In this document: positions 1-10,149 of the stretch, one piece after another
Layout of the letters: the number at the start of each line of letters is the position of its first letter
How positions within the stretch are numbered: position 1 is the stretch's first letter
NCBI RefSeq assembly: GCF_014639315.1
Contig: NZ_BMFY01000008.1
Coordinates: 1-64,000, forward strand
Length of the DNA: 64,000 nucleotides
From: Sediminivirga luteola
GTDB lineage: Bacteria; Actinomycetota; Actinomycetes; Actinomycetales; Brevibacteriaceae
Direction: 5' to 3'
The notes under the pieces: model-generated
Databases searched by the model: none
Seen by the model: only the letters and a program-made list of their open reading frames with translations
What the model was told of the DNA's origin: nothing
Translations under genes and position numbers: made by a program

Positions 1-51
1 GGGAGCGGGCATGGTACACATCCTTCCAGGCCGCCCAGTGGGCAAGCCAGA

Positions 52-645
52 TCAGATGTCACCTATCGGTGCGGCAGTCCCGGTGGCTGCAACCTCACGC
101 TCCATGAACGCAACCACCTCCGCAACCGCCCGATGATGCGCCTCACCGATCAGCGCCTGGGTGCCGGCGTCGGCGACCGCCCAGAGCGCGGAGGCGGACT
201 TCGGGACGCTGAACGTAAAGTCGAATCCCGCCACGGCCCGGCGTCTGCCGCGCTCGGTCTCCTCGGCCTCGATCTGCGCGACCGCCTCACCCTTCGCACC
301 CGGACTCAGGCCAGGGTCGAGGTCCGCGATACGGGCCTCGATCCGCTCCGGCACAGACCTGTATGCAGGGAACGCGTGCCCGAGCGGGTCACCGGTGATC
401 GGGTCACGACCCATCCCCATCAAGAGCTGGAGCTGGGCCTCCGACACCCGATCTCCCATCGCGAGCTGACCCTTGCCGAGCGAGACGACACCGGACCCGA
501 GCCATTGGCCCGGTGGTGTTCCCGCCTCCACGTAGTACCTCGTCAGAGGCGTCGACAGCCACCGATCACCATCGCCGGCCGCAACGGTGCGCAGCAGGTA
601 CTTGCAGCCGTCACCTGCCGACATCACGCGCATCGAAACCGTCAC
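52..645 (-). pseudogene. Truncated TrwC/MobF conjugative relaxase (N-terminal remnant)
   Basis: The product resembles the N-terminal part of actinobacterial TrwC-type relaxases, which nick oriT and lead the strand into the recipient. Visible family features are the opening SMRVMSAGDGCKYLLRTVA, the LTRYYVEAGTPPG tyrosine segment and the FDFTFSVPKSASALWAV motif. The frame stops at 52-54 just after FMEREVAATG, before the HxxxHTH metal-binding motif and before any helicase domain. About 200 residues remain of a family usually above 1,000. Sequence 1-51 after the stop is not recognisably relaxase in that frame. A GTG at 645 is the likely start, because homologous sequence begins there; the frame is open upstream to 732. 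It is probably non-functional unless the missing half is supplied elsewhere. Confidence 0.8.
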
Positions 646-852
646 CGCGTTCACCGCCCTTCGGCGGTCAGGTGAGCAGACCTCGACCGCGCGAAGCGCC
701 GTCAACTCTGGTTGACAAGCCTCGACCTGCAAGAGGCGTGGCAGCTCCGATGGGGGGCTGAGCGATAAGCGGACGGGGGCTGGTGTGACGGGCGGAAGCC
801 TTGGTGCCTCGTCGTGACGTCAGCGAGGCGTCAGCGGCGGGTGAGCGGTGTC

Positions 853-861
853 GCGCACCTG
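853..861 (+). repeat. GYGCACCTG intergenic motif, copy 1
   Basis: GCGCACCTG lies between the divergent relaxase remnant and the methyltransferase. Here it is part of a perfect 13-bp palindrome, CACCTG-g-CAGGTG (856-868). It is one of eight intergenic copies in the element. Function unknown; operator or processing site are options. Confidence 0.4.
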
Positions 862-932
862 GCAGGTGATCAGCCCGGCGATGGGCTCCGTGAGGGGTTC
901 GGGTCCGGGGTCGCCGAACTGCCGGAGCCCTC

Positions 933-1826
933 ATGCACGCCCACACCCCTTCCGGGGACCGTCGTCTGCGGGTCGGGTCGCTGTTCTCCGGATACGGCGG
1001 CCTCGACCTGGCTGTCGAGCACGTCTTCGACGCCGAGACCATCTGGTTCTCCGAGATCAACGAACCCGTCGCCCGCGTCTTCGCCCATCACTGGCCCGAC
1101 GCACCAAACCTGGGCGACGTCACCACCATCGACTGGAGCGACGTGCCGCCGGTGGACATCCTCTGCGGCGGCTTCCCTTGTCAGGACGTCTCGACCGTCG
1201 GCAAGCAGGCCGGCCTCGCGCCCGGCACACGCTCGGGACTCTGGTCGCACATGGCGACCGCGATCGAGGCACTGCAACCGGAGTTCGTGGTGATCGAGAA
1301 CGTGCGCGGTCTGCTCTCCGCACCGGCAGTCCGCAACCTCCCGGAAGGAGCCCCCGATGACCGATGCAACCCCGACAACGCAACTCCCGGTGGCGATGCG
1401 ACCGCAACCCTTCGCGAGGTGGAACCCGACCCGTGGGGTCTGGGAGACGAGCCAGCCCGACCTCTCCGGGCGTTTGGCGCCGTGGCTGGAGACCTGGCCG
1501 ACCTGCGGCGCGATGCGCGATGGATCGGCCTACTGGCAGCCGCCATCGGCGCTCCCCACCAGCGGTTCCGCATCTTCGTCCTCGCCCACCACCCTGTTCC
1601 GGACCCCGCTGGCCTCGGACTCCTCCCGCGGCGGCGAGAGCCTGGAACAGGTCCGAGCCCGTCAGGGCACGATCGCACTGTCGCATCAGATCATCGACCT
1701 GGCCCTGCACGGACCGCATGGCTCACCGAGGCAGAACGCCGAGTCGGAGACGCTGTGGTCCCTGATCGGGGACATCTTCGCCGCTGGGGGCTGGGTCACC
1801 GATCCGGCTCACGGCCTCACCGATAA
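933..1826 (+). CDS. C5 cytosine DNA methyltransferase, motifs I-VIII
   Basis: Transfers methyl groups from S-adenosylmethionine to cytosine. Visible motifs in order are the SAM-binding motif I (LRVGSLFSGYGGLD, about residues 11-24), catalytic Pro-Cys motif IV (CGGFPCQDVS, about 79-88), motif VI (VVIENVRGLLS) and a motif VIII-like GAPHQRFRIFVLAH (about residues 205-218). The frame then loses resemblance to the family and stops without the C-terminal motif X, which is found in the overlapping frame 1357-1911. A GGAG sits 5 nt before the ATG. Methyltransferases on conjugative elements often protect against host restriction. An intact enzyme probably needs both overlapping products or a frameshift. 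Confidence 0.8.
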   Translation: MHAHTPSGDRRLRVGSLFSGYGGLDLAVEHVFDAETIWFSEINEPVARVFAHHWPDAPNLGDVTTIDWSDVPPVDILCGGFPCQDVSTVGKQAGLAPGTRSGLWSHMATAIEALQPEFVVIENVRGLLSAPAVRNLPEGAPDDRCNPDNATPGGDATATLREVEPDPWGLGDEPARPLRAFGAVAGDLADLRRDARWIGLLAAAIGAPHQRFRIFVLAHHPVPDPAGLGLLPRRREPGTGPSPSGHDRTVASDHRPGPARTAWLTEAERRVGDAVVPDRGHLRRWGLGHRSGSRPHR

Positions 1827-1911
1827 CCAGCAGCTCGCTGCTCTCGGGAACGGAGTCCTTCCGCTGCAAGCCATAGGCGCACTCGACGCCCTCCATGCTG
1901 GACCGACCTGA
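1357..1911 (+). CDS. Methyltransferase C-terminal frame (target-recognition-like region and motif X), overlapping
   Basis: This 184-residue frame lies +1 relative to the methyltransferase at 933 and overlaps it by 470 nt. It contains segments usual in the C-terminal half of phage and plasmid C5 methyltransferases: VWETSQPDL, LETWPTCGAMRDG, LFRTPLASDSSRGGE, and at the end NQQLAALGNGVLP, which matches motif X. It has its own strong Shine-Dalgarno (GGAAGGAG, 6 nt before the ATG), and its third codon positions are strongly G/C, so independent translation is likely. The two products may form a split enzyme. A frameshifted single gene is the alternative, but motif VIII in the first frame and the TPLASD segment in this one occupy the same DNA, which a simple frameshift does not explain. 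Confidence 0.65.
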   Translation: MTDATPTTQLPVAMRPQPFARWNPTRGVWETSQPDLSGRLAPWLETWPTCGAMRDGSAYWQPPSALPTSGSASSSSPTTLFRTPLASDSSRGGESLEQVRARQGTIALSHQIIDLALHGPHGSPRQNAESETLWSLIGDIFAAGGWVTDPAHGLTDNQQLAALGNGVLPLQAIGALDALHAGPT

Positions 1912-1946
1912 AAGGGGGAGGAGAGTTTGTCGCTACAGCGTTCTGC

Positions 1947-3134
1947 TCACGATGGCACCGATGTCTGAGGATGCAGGTCAGACAGGCGTTCACGGACTTG
2001 GCCGACGGCGTCGATCCCGGTGAGCGCGACGAGGGCATCGCCGAGGTAGTGGCCGGCGAGCAGGGGTTCGCTGGAGAGGAGCCGTGTGCTGGTGGCGGGT
2101 GCCGGGTGGCCAGCTCCGGTGAGGGTGTGGCCGTGGATGCGTGCGGAGAAGGTGGAGGTCGGGAGGTAGGGGCCGGGGTCGTCGTCGTGGCCGAGGTCGT
2201 GGAGGAGTGCCCGGGCGGCGTGGGTGCCTTGGGCGGCGGAGTCGTCCCAGTGGTCGATTCGGTAGGAGGCATGGCCGGGATAGTGGTGCACCGCGACGCC
2301 TCCGGCGGCGTAGATGCGCTGGTCGGGGGCTTGCAGGGCTCGCAGCCGGCTGTCGACGGGGATGCCGTCGGGTCCGCTCCAGGGGGCTGGGGCGGCGGGC
2401 AGGGTGCCGTGGGCGAGGACGATGAGGTCGCCGTCGACCTGAGTGTCGTCGTCGAGGACGACGGTGATGCGGTCGGCGGCGGTGCGGATGGCGCGCGGGC
2501 TGCATCCGAGGTAGGCGGCGTGCTGGCGCCGGTGCAGGTCGAGCAGCTGCTGGGCGACGGCTTCGCCGAGAGCGCTGGCCCCTGGCAGTGCTGAGCGGGT
2601 GATGAGGGCGACGTCGTGCCCGGCGTCGGTGAGCAGGGACGCGGTCTCGGAGCCGAGGACGCCGCCGCCGAGCATGATCACTCGCGCCCGATGGTTGGCG
2701 ATGCGGTCGCGGACCCGGACGGCGTCGGCGAGGGAGTGCAGCGTGGTGAGGCGTCCGGTGGCGATGGCTTGGTCGCGGCCGATGACGTCCTCGTCCAGGT
2801 GGCGGGGCCGGCTGCCGCTGGCGATGATCAGCGCGTCGAAGGTCTCGCTCCGGCCGGAGTCGAGGTGAACCCGTCGGGCGCGGGGCTCGATGCCGCGCAC
2901 GGTGTCGGCGGTGAGTCGGACACCGGTCTCGGGCAGGGCGGTCTGGTGCGGTTCGAGCAGCCCGATCGCGACACCCTTGTTGACCAGGGTCCGGTTGTGG
3001 GGCTGTTCGCCGGTCCGGGCGAACAGCTCGACGTCGACCTCGATACCGCTGTCGGCGATGCGCGTGCGCAGGGCCGTGGTGGCGGCGGTCCCGGCGGCAC
3101 CGGCACCGACGACGGCGACCGTGCGGGTGCTCAT
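1947..3134 (-). CDS. FAD-dependent NAD(P) oxidoreductase, ferredoxin/rubredoxin-reductase-like
   Basis: A 395-residue two-dinucleotide-binding flavoprotein. The N-terminal VAVVGAGAAGTAA is the FAD-binding GxGxxG and VIMLGGGVLGSETASLL (middle) is the NAD(P) one. The later HWDDSAAQGTHAARALL segment is typical of ferredoxin/rubredoxin reductases. No CxxxxC redox disulfide is visible. Oddly, the second FAD motif reads YAAGGVAV where the family has AAGD; loss of this Asp could weaken FAD binding or mark a divergent subfamily. The start (ATG at 3134) overlaps the stop of the TetR gene in an ATGA junction, so the two are co-transcribed. The partner electron carrier is unknown; with the TetR regulator and divergent MFS pump, a role in detoxifying a pump substrate is an inference. 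Confidence 0.75.
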   Translation of the reverse strand: MSTRTVAVVGAGAAGTAATTALRTRIADSGIEVDVELFARTGEQPHNRTLVNKGVAIGLLEPHQTALPETGVRLTADTVRGIEPRARRVHLDSGRSETFDALIIASGSRPRHLDEDVIGRDQAIATGRLTTLHSLADAVRVRDRIANHRARVIMLGGGVLGSETASLLTDAGHDVALITRSALPGASALGEAVAQQLLDLHRRQHAAYLGCSPRAIRTAADRITVVLDDDTQVDGDLIVLAHGTLPAAPAPWSGPDGIPVDSRLRALQAPDQRIYAAGGVAVHHYPGHASYRIDHWDDSAAQGTHAARALLHDLGHDDDPGPYLPTSTFSARIHGHTLTGAGHPAPATSTRLLSSEPLLAGHYLGDALVALTGIDAVGQVRERLSDLHPQTSVPS

Positions 3135-3787
3135 CGCGGGTCTGTCTCGCCGGTGACGGTGAACGCCGGGATCAGGATCGCCTCGATGAACCAGGGCGCG
3201 TCGTCGGGGTCGAGGCGTCCGACCCGGACCTCTTCTGCGGCGCCGTTCATCACGACGTGGGTGGTGGTGAGCAGCCAGGTCACCGGCAAGTCGCTGCGGA
3301 AGGCACCCTCGCGCTGACCGCGCAGCAGCAGGCCCCGCATGCGGGCCTCGGCCTTCTCGTGCATCTCGCGGATGCGCGCGGCGGGCAGCTCCTTCTGCGC
3401 GGCCGCGAGCAGGGCACGGGACTGATCGACCAGCACCCAGCTGGAGGCGACCAGTCCTCGGAACGCCTCGGTCGCCTCTCCGTCGAGGGGTACCTCGCGC
3501 AGCACCTCCTCGCCGCGCTCGATGCTCTCGGCCAGGGCGGCGTCGATCAGCTCGGCCCGGTTCTGGAAGTGCCCGTACAGCGTCATCCGGCCCACGCCGG
3601 CCTCGGCGGCGATGTCGGCGACCGAGGCGTCGGGGTTCTTGCGGATCGCGGTTACGGTCGCGGCCAACATCTTGGCCCGGTTCCGCTGCGCGTCCGCCCG
3701 CTGATTCGCCGCCCGACCCCCTGACGTCGGCCCGGACGCCGGTGCCCGCCGTGTGCCGCTGGCCTGGGTGCCCTTCTTGGTCGGCAT
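3131..3787 (-). CDS. TetR-family repressor of the divergent MFS pump
   Basis: A 218-residue TetR regulator. The N-terminal helix-turn-helix is visible as SVADIAAEAGVGRMTLYGHF, followed by a helical ligand domain. The ATG at 3787 was chosen because AGGTGG lies just upstream; the frame is open further but would then run through the operator region. A basic, Gly/Ala-rich N-terminal extension of about 30 residues precedes the HTH. It is divergent from the MFS gene at 3954, with a large inverted repeat between them, and co-transcribed with the flavoprotein gene. It probably represses both directions until the pump substrate binds. Confidence 0.85.
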   Translation of the reverse strand: MPTKKGTQASGTRRAPASGPTSGGRAANQRADAQRNRAKMLAATVTAIRKNPDASVADIAAEAGVGRMTLYGHFQNRAELIDAALAESIERGEEVLREVPLDGEATEAFRGLVASSWVLVDQSRALLAAAQKELPAARIREMHEKAEARMRGLLLRGQREGAFRSDLPVTWLLTTTHVVMNGAAEEVRVGRLDPDDAPWFIEAILIPAFTVTGETDPR

Positions 3788-3800
3788 GCTCCACCTCACA

Positions 3801-3860
3801 ACTCGTATCGGAATGTATGAGATAGTGTAGCCGTTACATCCTGTACACCGATGCACGAGT
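3801..3860. promoter_or_regulatory. Interrupted inverted repeat, likely TetR operator
   Basis: Two arms, ACTCGT.ATCGG.(A)TGTA (3801-3816) and TGTACACCGAT-GCACGAGT (3842-3860), are imperfect reverse complements. An inner repeat TGTA-gccgt-TACA (3826-3838) sits between them. The site is midway between the divergent TetR and MFS genes and is AT-richer than its surroundings, as expected for promoters and operator. Confidence 0.6.
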
Positions 3861-3953
3861 TTTGGTGTGGTCACCAGTCCCGGTGGCAAGGAAGGGACGC
3901 GAGAGGAGCGGCACGACCATGAGACCGACACGCACACGCGCCGGAGGTGCGAC

Positions 3954-5513
3954 ATGAGCGGCGCACACAGTCAGGCGCCCAAGGCCGGCGCGAAGCAGTG
4001 GTGGGGTCTGGCGGTCCTGGTGACCCCCTCGACGCTGCTGTTCATGATGCTGACGATCCTGTTCCTGGCCGCGCCGAACATGGCTGCGGACCTGAACCCG
4101 TCGAGCACGCAGCTGCTGTGGATCCTGGACATCTACGGGTTCGTGATGGCCGGGTTCCTGGTCGCGATGGGCGTGCTGGGCGATCGGGTGGGCAAGCGCC
4201 TACTGATGGTCCTCGGCGCGATCCTGTTCGCCGCGGTGTCGATCGCGGCGTCGCTGACCACGATCCCGGAGCTGATGATCGTCTGGCGCGCGATCCTGGG
4301 GCTGGCGGCGGCGATGATGATCCCGGCCACGCTGGGGCTGATCTTCGTGCTCTTCGCCGACGCGAAGCAGCGCGGGATGGCGATCGGGGTGTGGGCCGGC
4401 GGCATCTCCGCCGGTGTCGCGCTCGGTCCGTTGCTGTCCGGGCTGCTGCTGGAGGGCTTCGGGTGGCAGGCCGCCTTCCTGGTCGCGGTGCCGATCATGG
4501 CCCTGGTGGCGATCGGCGCGCCGCTGCTGCTGCCCGAGCACAAGGACCCGACCGCGCGGATCGACCTGTTCAGCGCCCTGCTGCTGGTCGGCGGGCTACT
4601 GGCGATCATCTACAGCATCAAGCGCTTCGCCGCCCAGGAGCCGGCCGGCCCCTCGATCGGCCTGCTCGTCGCCGGCGTGCTGATCGGCATGTGGTTCGTG
4701 ATCCGGCAGCTGCGCGCGGAGCGGCCCCTGCTGGACGTGCGGCTGTTCGCCAACCGCACCGTGTCCGGGGCGCTGGCGGTGTTCCTGCTGTCGGCCGCAG
4801 CGCTCGGCGGGGTGTACTCGCTGTTCACCCAGTACCTCCAGCAGGTCCAGGATCTCTCGCCGCTGCAGGCGGGCCTGTCGATCCTGCCGGCGGCCGCGGT
4901 GCTGATCGTCGTCTCGACGCTCTCTCCGGTGTTCGCGCGGAAGTTCCGGCCCGGGAACGTGATCGCGATCGGCCTGCTCACCCAGGTCGTGGGCTACCTG
5001 CTGTTCACCCAGCTCGACGCGGACACCGGCCTGGCGCTGGTGATCGCGAGCTTCGTGATCACCTACCCCGGCGTCGCCCCCTCGATGGCGCTGACCACCG
5101 ACCTGGTGGTCAGCTCGGTGCCTCCGGAGAAGGCCGGCGGCGCCTCGGGTCTGGCGACCACCGCGAACGATCTGGGCATCTCGCTCGGCGTCGCGGTCAT
5201 CGGCAGCGTCGGGATCGCCGCCTACCGCAGCAACATCGAGAGCACGCTGCCCGACGGCCTGCCGCCGGAGGCCGCCGCAGCGGCCTCCGACAGCATCGAC
5301 GGTGCGTTGCTCTCAGCCGCCGAGCTCCCCGGAGCACTCGGCCAGCAGCTCGTCGACGCAGCACAAGACGCGTTCTCCGGTGGCCTCAACACCGCCGCGA
5401 TCGTCTCCGCCGCCATCGCCGGCGTGGCCGCGATCATCTCCGCCACCCGACTGCGCCACCTGCGCCCCACCGGCGAGACGCAGCCGGCCTCGGCGGAAGT
5501 AGACGCCGATTGA
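3954..5513 (+). CDS. MFS drug efflux transporter, DHA2 (QacA/EmrB-like, ~14 TM)
   Basis: A proton-driven multidrug exporter of 519 residues, the size of 14-helix DHA2 members. Evidence includes the hydrophobic N-terminal helix (LFMMLTILFLAAP), the WILDIYGFVMAGF helix and the loop 2-3 motif GVLGDRVGKRLL. The C-terminal half has alternating long hydrophobic stretches and a long extracytoplasmic loop near the last helices. The ATG at 3954 has GGAGGTG 7 nt upstream; the frame is open further upstream without a better site. It is divergent from its TetR regulator. Substrate cannot be read from sequence; quaternary ammonium, antibiotic or metal-complex export are all possible. Confidence 0.85.
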   Translation: MSGAHSQAPKAGAKQWWGLAVLVTPSTLLFMMLTILFLAAPNMAADLNPSSTQLLWILDIYGFVMAGFLVAMGVLGDRVGKRLLMVLGAILFAAVSIAASLTTIPELMIVWRAILGLAAAMMIPATLGLIFVLFADAKQRGMAIGVWAGGISAGVALGPLLSGLLLEGFGWQAAFLVAVPIMALVAIGAPLLLPEHKDPTARIDLFSALLLVGGLLAIIYSIKRFAAQEPAGPSIGLLVAGVLIGMWFVIRQLRAERPLLDVRLFANRTVSGALAVFLLSAAALGGVYSLFTQYLQQVQDLSPLQAGLSILPAAAVLIVVSTLSPVFARKFRPGNVIAIGLLTQVVGYLLFTQLDADTGLALVIASFVITYPGVAPSMALTTDLVVSSVPPEKAGGASGLATTANDLGISLGVAVIGSVGIAAYRSNIESTLPDGLPPEAAAAASDSIDGALLSAAELPGALGQQLVDAAQDAFSGGLNTAAIVSAAIAGVAAIISATRLRHLRPTGETQPASAEVDAD

Positions 5514-5516
5514 TTG

Positions 5517-5533
5517 ATACCCCTATGGGGTAT
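5517..5533. promoter_or_regulatory. CsoR-type operator of the copper operon
   Basis: ATACCCC-tat-GGGGTAT is a perfect 7-bp inverted repeat of the C/G-tract type bound by CsoR repressors. A possible -35 TTGATT (5510-5515) and -10 TATACA (5531-5536) overlap it, so bound CsoR would block RNA polymerase. It lies 47 nt before copZ. The only csoR in the window is the last gene of the operon it would control. Confidence 0.75.
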
Positions 5534-5579
5534 ACAGTCAAGACATCCAAGTCGTACATAAGTGAAGGAGTTCAGCATC

Positions 5580-5792
5580 ATGGCAACCACGACCGAGTAC
5601 CAGGTGACCGGGATGACCTGCGGACACTGCGAGGGATCGGTGCGAGCCGAGGTCTCGCAGGTCCCGGGCGTCACCGGGATCGAGGTCAGCGCCCAGACCG
5701 GGCAGCTGGCCGTGACCAGTGAGCAGCCGGTCGACGACGCCGCGGTGCTCGCGGCCGTCGACGAGGCCGGCTACGCCGCGGTCAGGAGCTGA
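5580..5792 (+). CDS. copZ: Copper chaperone, CopZ-like heavy-metal-associated domain
   Basis: A 70-residue single-domain metallochaperone that would carry Cu(I) in the cytosol to the CopA ATPase. The family signature GMTCGHC (residues 11-17, Cys14 and Cys17) and the rest of the HMA fold are present at normal length. The ATG at 5580 follows GAAGGAG; an in-frame GTG at 5562 lies before that site and is unlikely. First gene of the copper operon behind the CsoR-like operator; 1 nt separates it from the next gene. Confidence 0.93.
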   Translation: MATTTEYQVTGMTCGHCEGSVRAEVSQVPGVTGIEVSAQTGQLAVTSEQPVDDAAVLAAVDEAGYAAVRS

Positions 5793-5793
5793 G

Positions 5794-6787
5794 ATGAAGG
5801 CGCCTGCGCGGCTCGGCCTGTACGGCGCCGGGCTGGTGACCGTGTTCGCCGTGGCGTTCGCCACGGCGGGCGCGGTCGTCCCCGAGAGCGCCGTGCAGGC
5901 ATGGGCAGAGGACAGCGGCGAGCACGCCGCCCACAACGACGGGGAAGGAGAGGACATGAATGGGCAGGGCGGACACGCCGGCCACGACGCGGCCGCGTCG
6001 TCGCTGGGGCTGGGCGTGGCGCAGGACGGCTACCAGCTCACCGACCTGGGCGCCCCGAGTGCGATCGGCGCCGACGGTGAGCTGTCGCTGACGATCACCG
6101 GGCCTGACGGCCAGGCGGTGACCGACTTCGAGACTGAGCACGAGAAGGAGCTGCACCTGATCGTCGTGCGCGCCGACGGGCAGCAGTTCCGCCACGTGCA
6201 CCCCGAGATGGACGCAGGCGGCACCTGGTCGATCCCGTGGCAGTGGGACGCGGCCGGCAGCTACCGGGTGTTCGCCGACTTCGTCCCTGCCGAGACCGGT
6301 GAGGGCATCACGCTCTCGACCACGGTGCAGGTGCCCGGCGACTACGCGACCGTGGCGGCCGAGCCGACCGCGGAGACCACCGTAGACGGGTTCGACGTCG
6401 CGGTGGCCGGTGACCTGGTCGCGGGCGAGTCCTCGGCGCTGACCATGACCATCACCCGCGACGGGCAACCGGTCACGACGCTGGAGCCGTACCTGGGCGC
6501 GTTCGGGCACCTGGTCGCGCTGCGCGACGGGGACCTGGCCTACCTGCACGTCCACCCCCACGGCGACGCACCTGCCGCCGGGCAGACGTCGGGACCGGAG
6601 ATCGTGTTCGAGGCCACCGCCCCCACGCCGGGCCGCTACCTGCTGTTCCTGGACTTCCAGGTCGACGGGCAGGTGCACACCGCGCCGCTGGTGATCGATA
6701 CCAGCGGCACCAGCAGCGGCGGCGGCAGTGATGGCGGCTCGACGAGCACCGGCGACGGGCAGGGCGAGCACGAGGAAGGAGAGGACC

Positions 6788-6798
<11 letters not shown>
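5794..6798 (+). CDS. Exported His/Met-rich metal-handling protein
   Basis: A 334-residue protein with an N-terminal hydrophobic signal or anchor segment (about residues 8-27), then an acidic His-rich stretch ([16 protein letters not shown]). Two beta-rich repeats follow, each with a histidine cluster ([38 protein letters not shown]). The tail is Ser/Gly-rich and ends in Asp, Glu and His. The pattern fits an extracytoplasmic copper-binding protein commonly found beside actinobacterial CopA. The start codon follows AGGAG within the end of copZ. The last 11 nt overlap the start of copA, so the two are translationally linked. Exact biochemical role is unproven. Confidence 0.7.
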
Positions 6799-9115
<2,317 letters not shown>

Positions 9116-9160
9116 ACCATCCTCTCCATTGTCATCACCACTACCGAAAGGACACCTCCG

Positions 9161-9436
9161 ATGACCGCACACGACCACCACCACACCGACACCGGGAGCA
9201 CCGCCGCGTCCGGAAGTGGATGCAGCGGCCACGGCCCCAGCGCCGAGGCCATCGCCCAGACGCCCGCGGCCGAGATGGCCGAGTGCCCGGTCATGGTCGG
9301 CACCCCGGTCGTCAAGGCCGAAGCGGAAGCCGCCGGCCTGGTCCGCGACCACAACGGGCAGCGGTACTGGCTGTGCTGCGCGTCCTGCGGGCCCCTGTTC
9401 GATGCCGATCCGGACCGCTACGCGAACGCCGCCTGA
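9161..9436 (+). CDS. YHS-domain metal-binding protein
   Basis: A 91-residue small protein. After a His-rich N-terminus (HDHHHTDTG) comes an YHS-type domain with paired cysteines: AECPVMVGTPV, then WLCCASCGPLFDADPDRY. YHS domains often bind soft metals and occur in copper and mercury systems, sometimes fused to ATPases. No signal peptide is seen, so it is probably cytosolic. The start has GAAAGGA 8 nt upstream. It lies between copA and the lipoprotein in the same direction; a copper chaperone or buffer role is inferred. Confidence 0.75.
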   Translation: MTAHDHHHTDTGSTAASGSGCSGHGPSAEAIAQTPAAEMAECPVMVGTPVVKAEAEAAGLVRDHNGQRYWLCCASCGPLFDADPDRYANAA

Positions 9437-9481
9437 GGCCGAGACACAGCCAGCGGCGCTTGGTCGCAAGGAAGGACACAC

Positions 9482-10078
9482 ATGATGACACGACACACTG
9501 ACCAGCTCCCGGCCAGGCGTCTGGGTGCCATCGTTGGCGCCGGGCTGCTGAGCGTCGCCGTTCTGCTCACCGGCTGTGCCGCTGAGGACACCGACGAGGA
9601 TCCGCCCGCAGGCGCCTCGCAGGATCATGGCGAGCATGGCGGGATGGATCACCCGGCCGACGGCGGCCCGGTACCCGAGGGGATGACCGAGGCCACAGAC
9701 CCCACCTACCCGGTCGGCACCGAGGTCACCCTGACCGCGGACCACATGGCGGGCATGGACGGGGCGGCGGCGACGATCGTGGGCGCTTACGACACCTACA
9801 CCTACGCGGTCGACTACACCCCCACCACCGGCGGCGACCCCATCACCGATCATCGCTGGGTCGTCCAGGAAGAAGTCGCCGACGCCGGCGACGAGCGTCT
9901 GCCCGACGGCAGCGAGGTCACCCTTGCCGCCGCGCACATGGAGGGCATGGACGGGGCGAGGGCCACGATCGTCTCCTCGACCGAGGAGACCGTCTACGTC
10001 GTCGACGTCGAAGCCGGCGGCATGACCATGACCAACCACAAGTGGGTCGTCGAGAGCGAGATACAGCCCGCGCCCTGA
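9482..10078 (+). CDS. YdhK-family (DUF1541) lipoprotein
   Basis: A 198-residue lipoprotein: basic N-terminus, hydrophobic segment, and lipobox LLTGC with the lipidated Cys at about residue 32. A His/Met-rich linker (HGEHGGMDH) follows, then two tandem DUF1541 repeats, each with VGTEVTLTADHMAGMDGA-like and DHRWVVQEE / NHKWVVESE-like segments. The DHMxGMDGA motifs are Met/His pairs suited to copper. Family members commonly sit beside copper ATPases. It would be anchored on the outer face of the membrane. GGAAGGA lies before the ATG at 9482; an in-frame ATG at 9485 is an equal alternative. Confidence 0.85.
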   Translation: MMTRHTDQLPARRLGAIVGAGLLSVAVLLTGCAAEDTDEDPPAGASQDHGEHGGMDHPADGGPVPEGMTEATDPTYPVGTEVTLTADHMAGMDGAAATIVGAYDTYTYAVDYTPTTGGDPITDHRWVVQEEVADAGDERLPDGSEVTLAAAHMEGMDGARATIVSSTEETVYVVDVEAGGMTMTNHKWVVESEIQPAP

Positions 10079-10149
10079 GACGCGGCGGCCACGCCACCAG
10101 CGCCGCTACCAGGGGCGCCACGAAGCGGCGACACATCGGAGAGACGAAC

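Noticed and set aside
1947-3794. Single 615-codon protein covering flavoprotein and TetR region
   Set aside because: Its first ~220 codons are an out-of-frame reading of the TetR gene; the real flavoprotein start is ATG 3134 at the ATGA junction.
3919-3953. Earlier ATG for the first MFS transporter
   Set aside because: The ATG at 3919 is in a different frame and stops before the gene; GGAGGTG before 3954 supports the later start.
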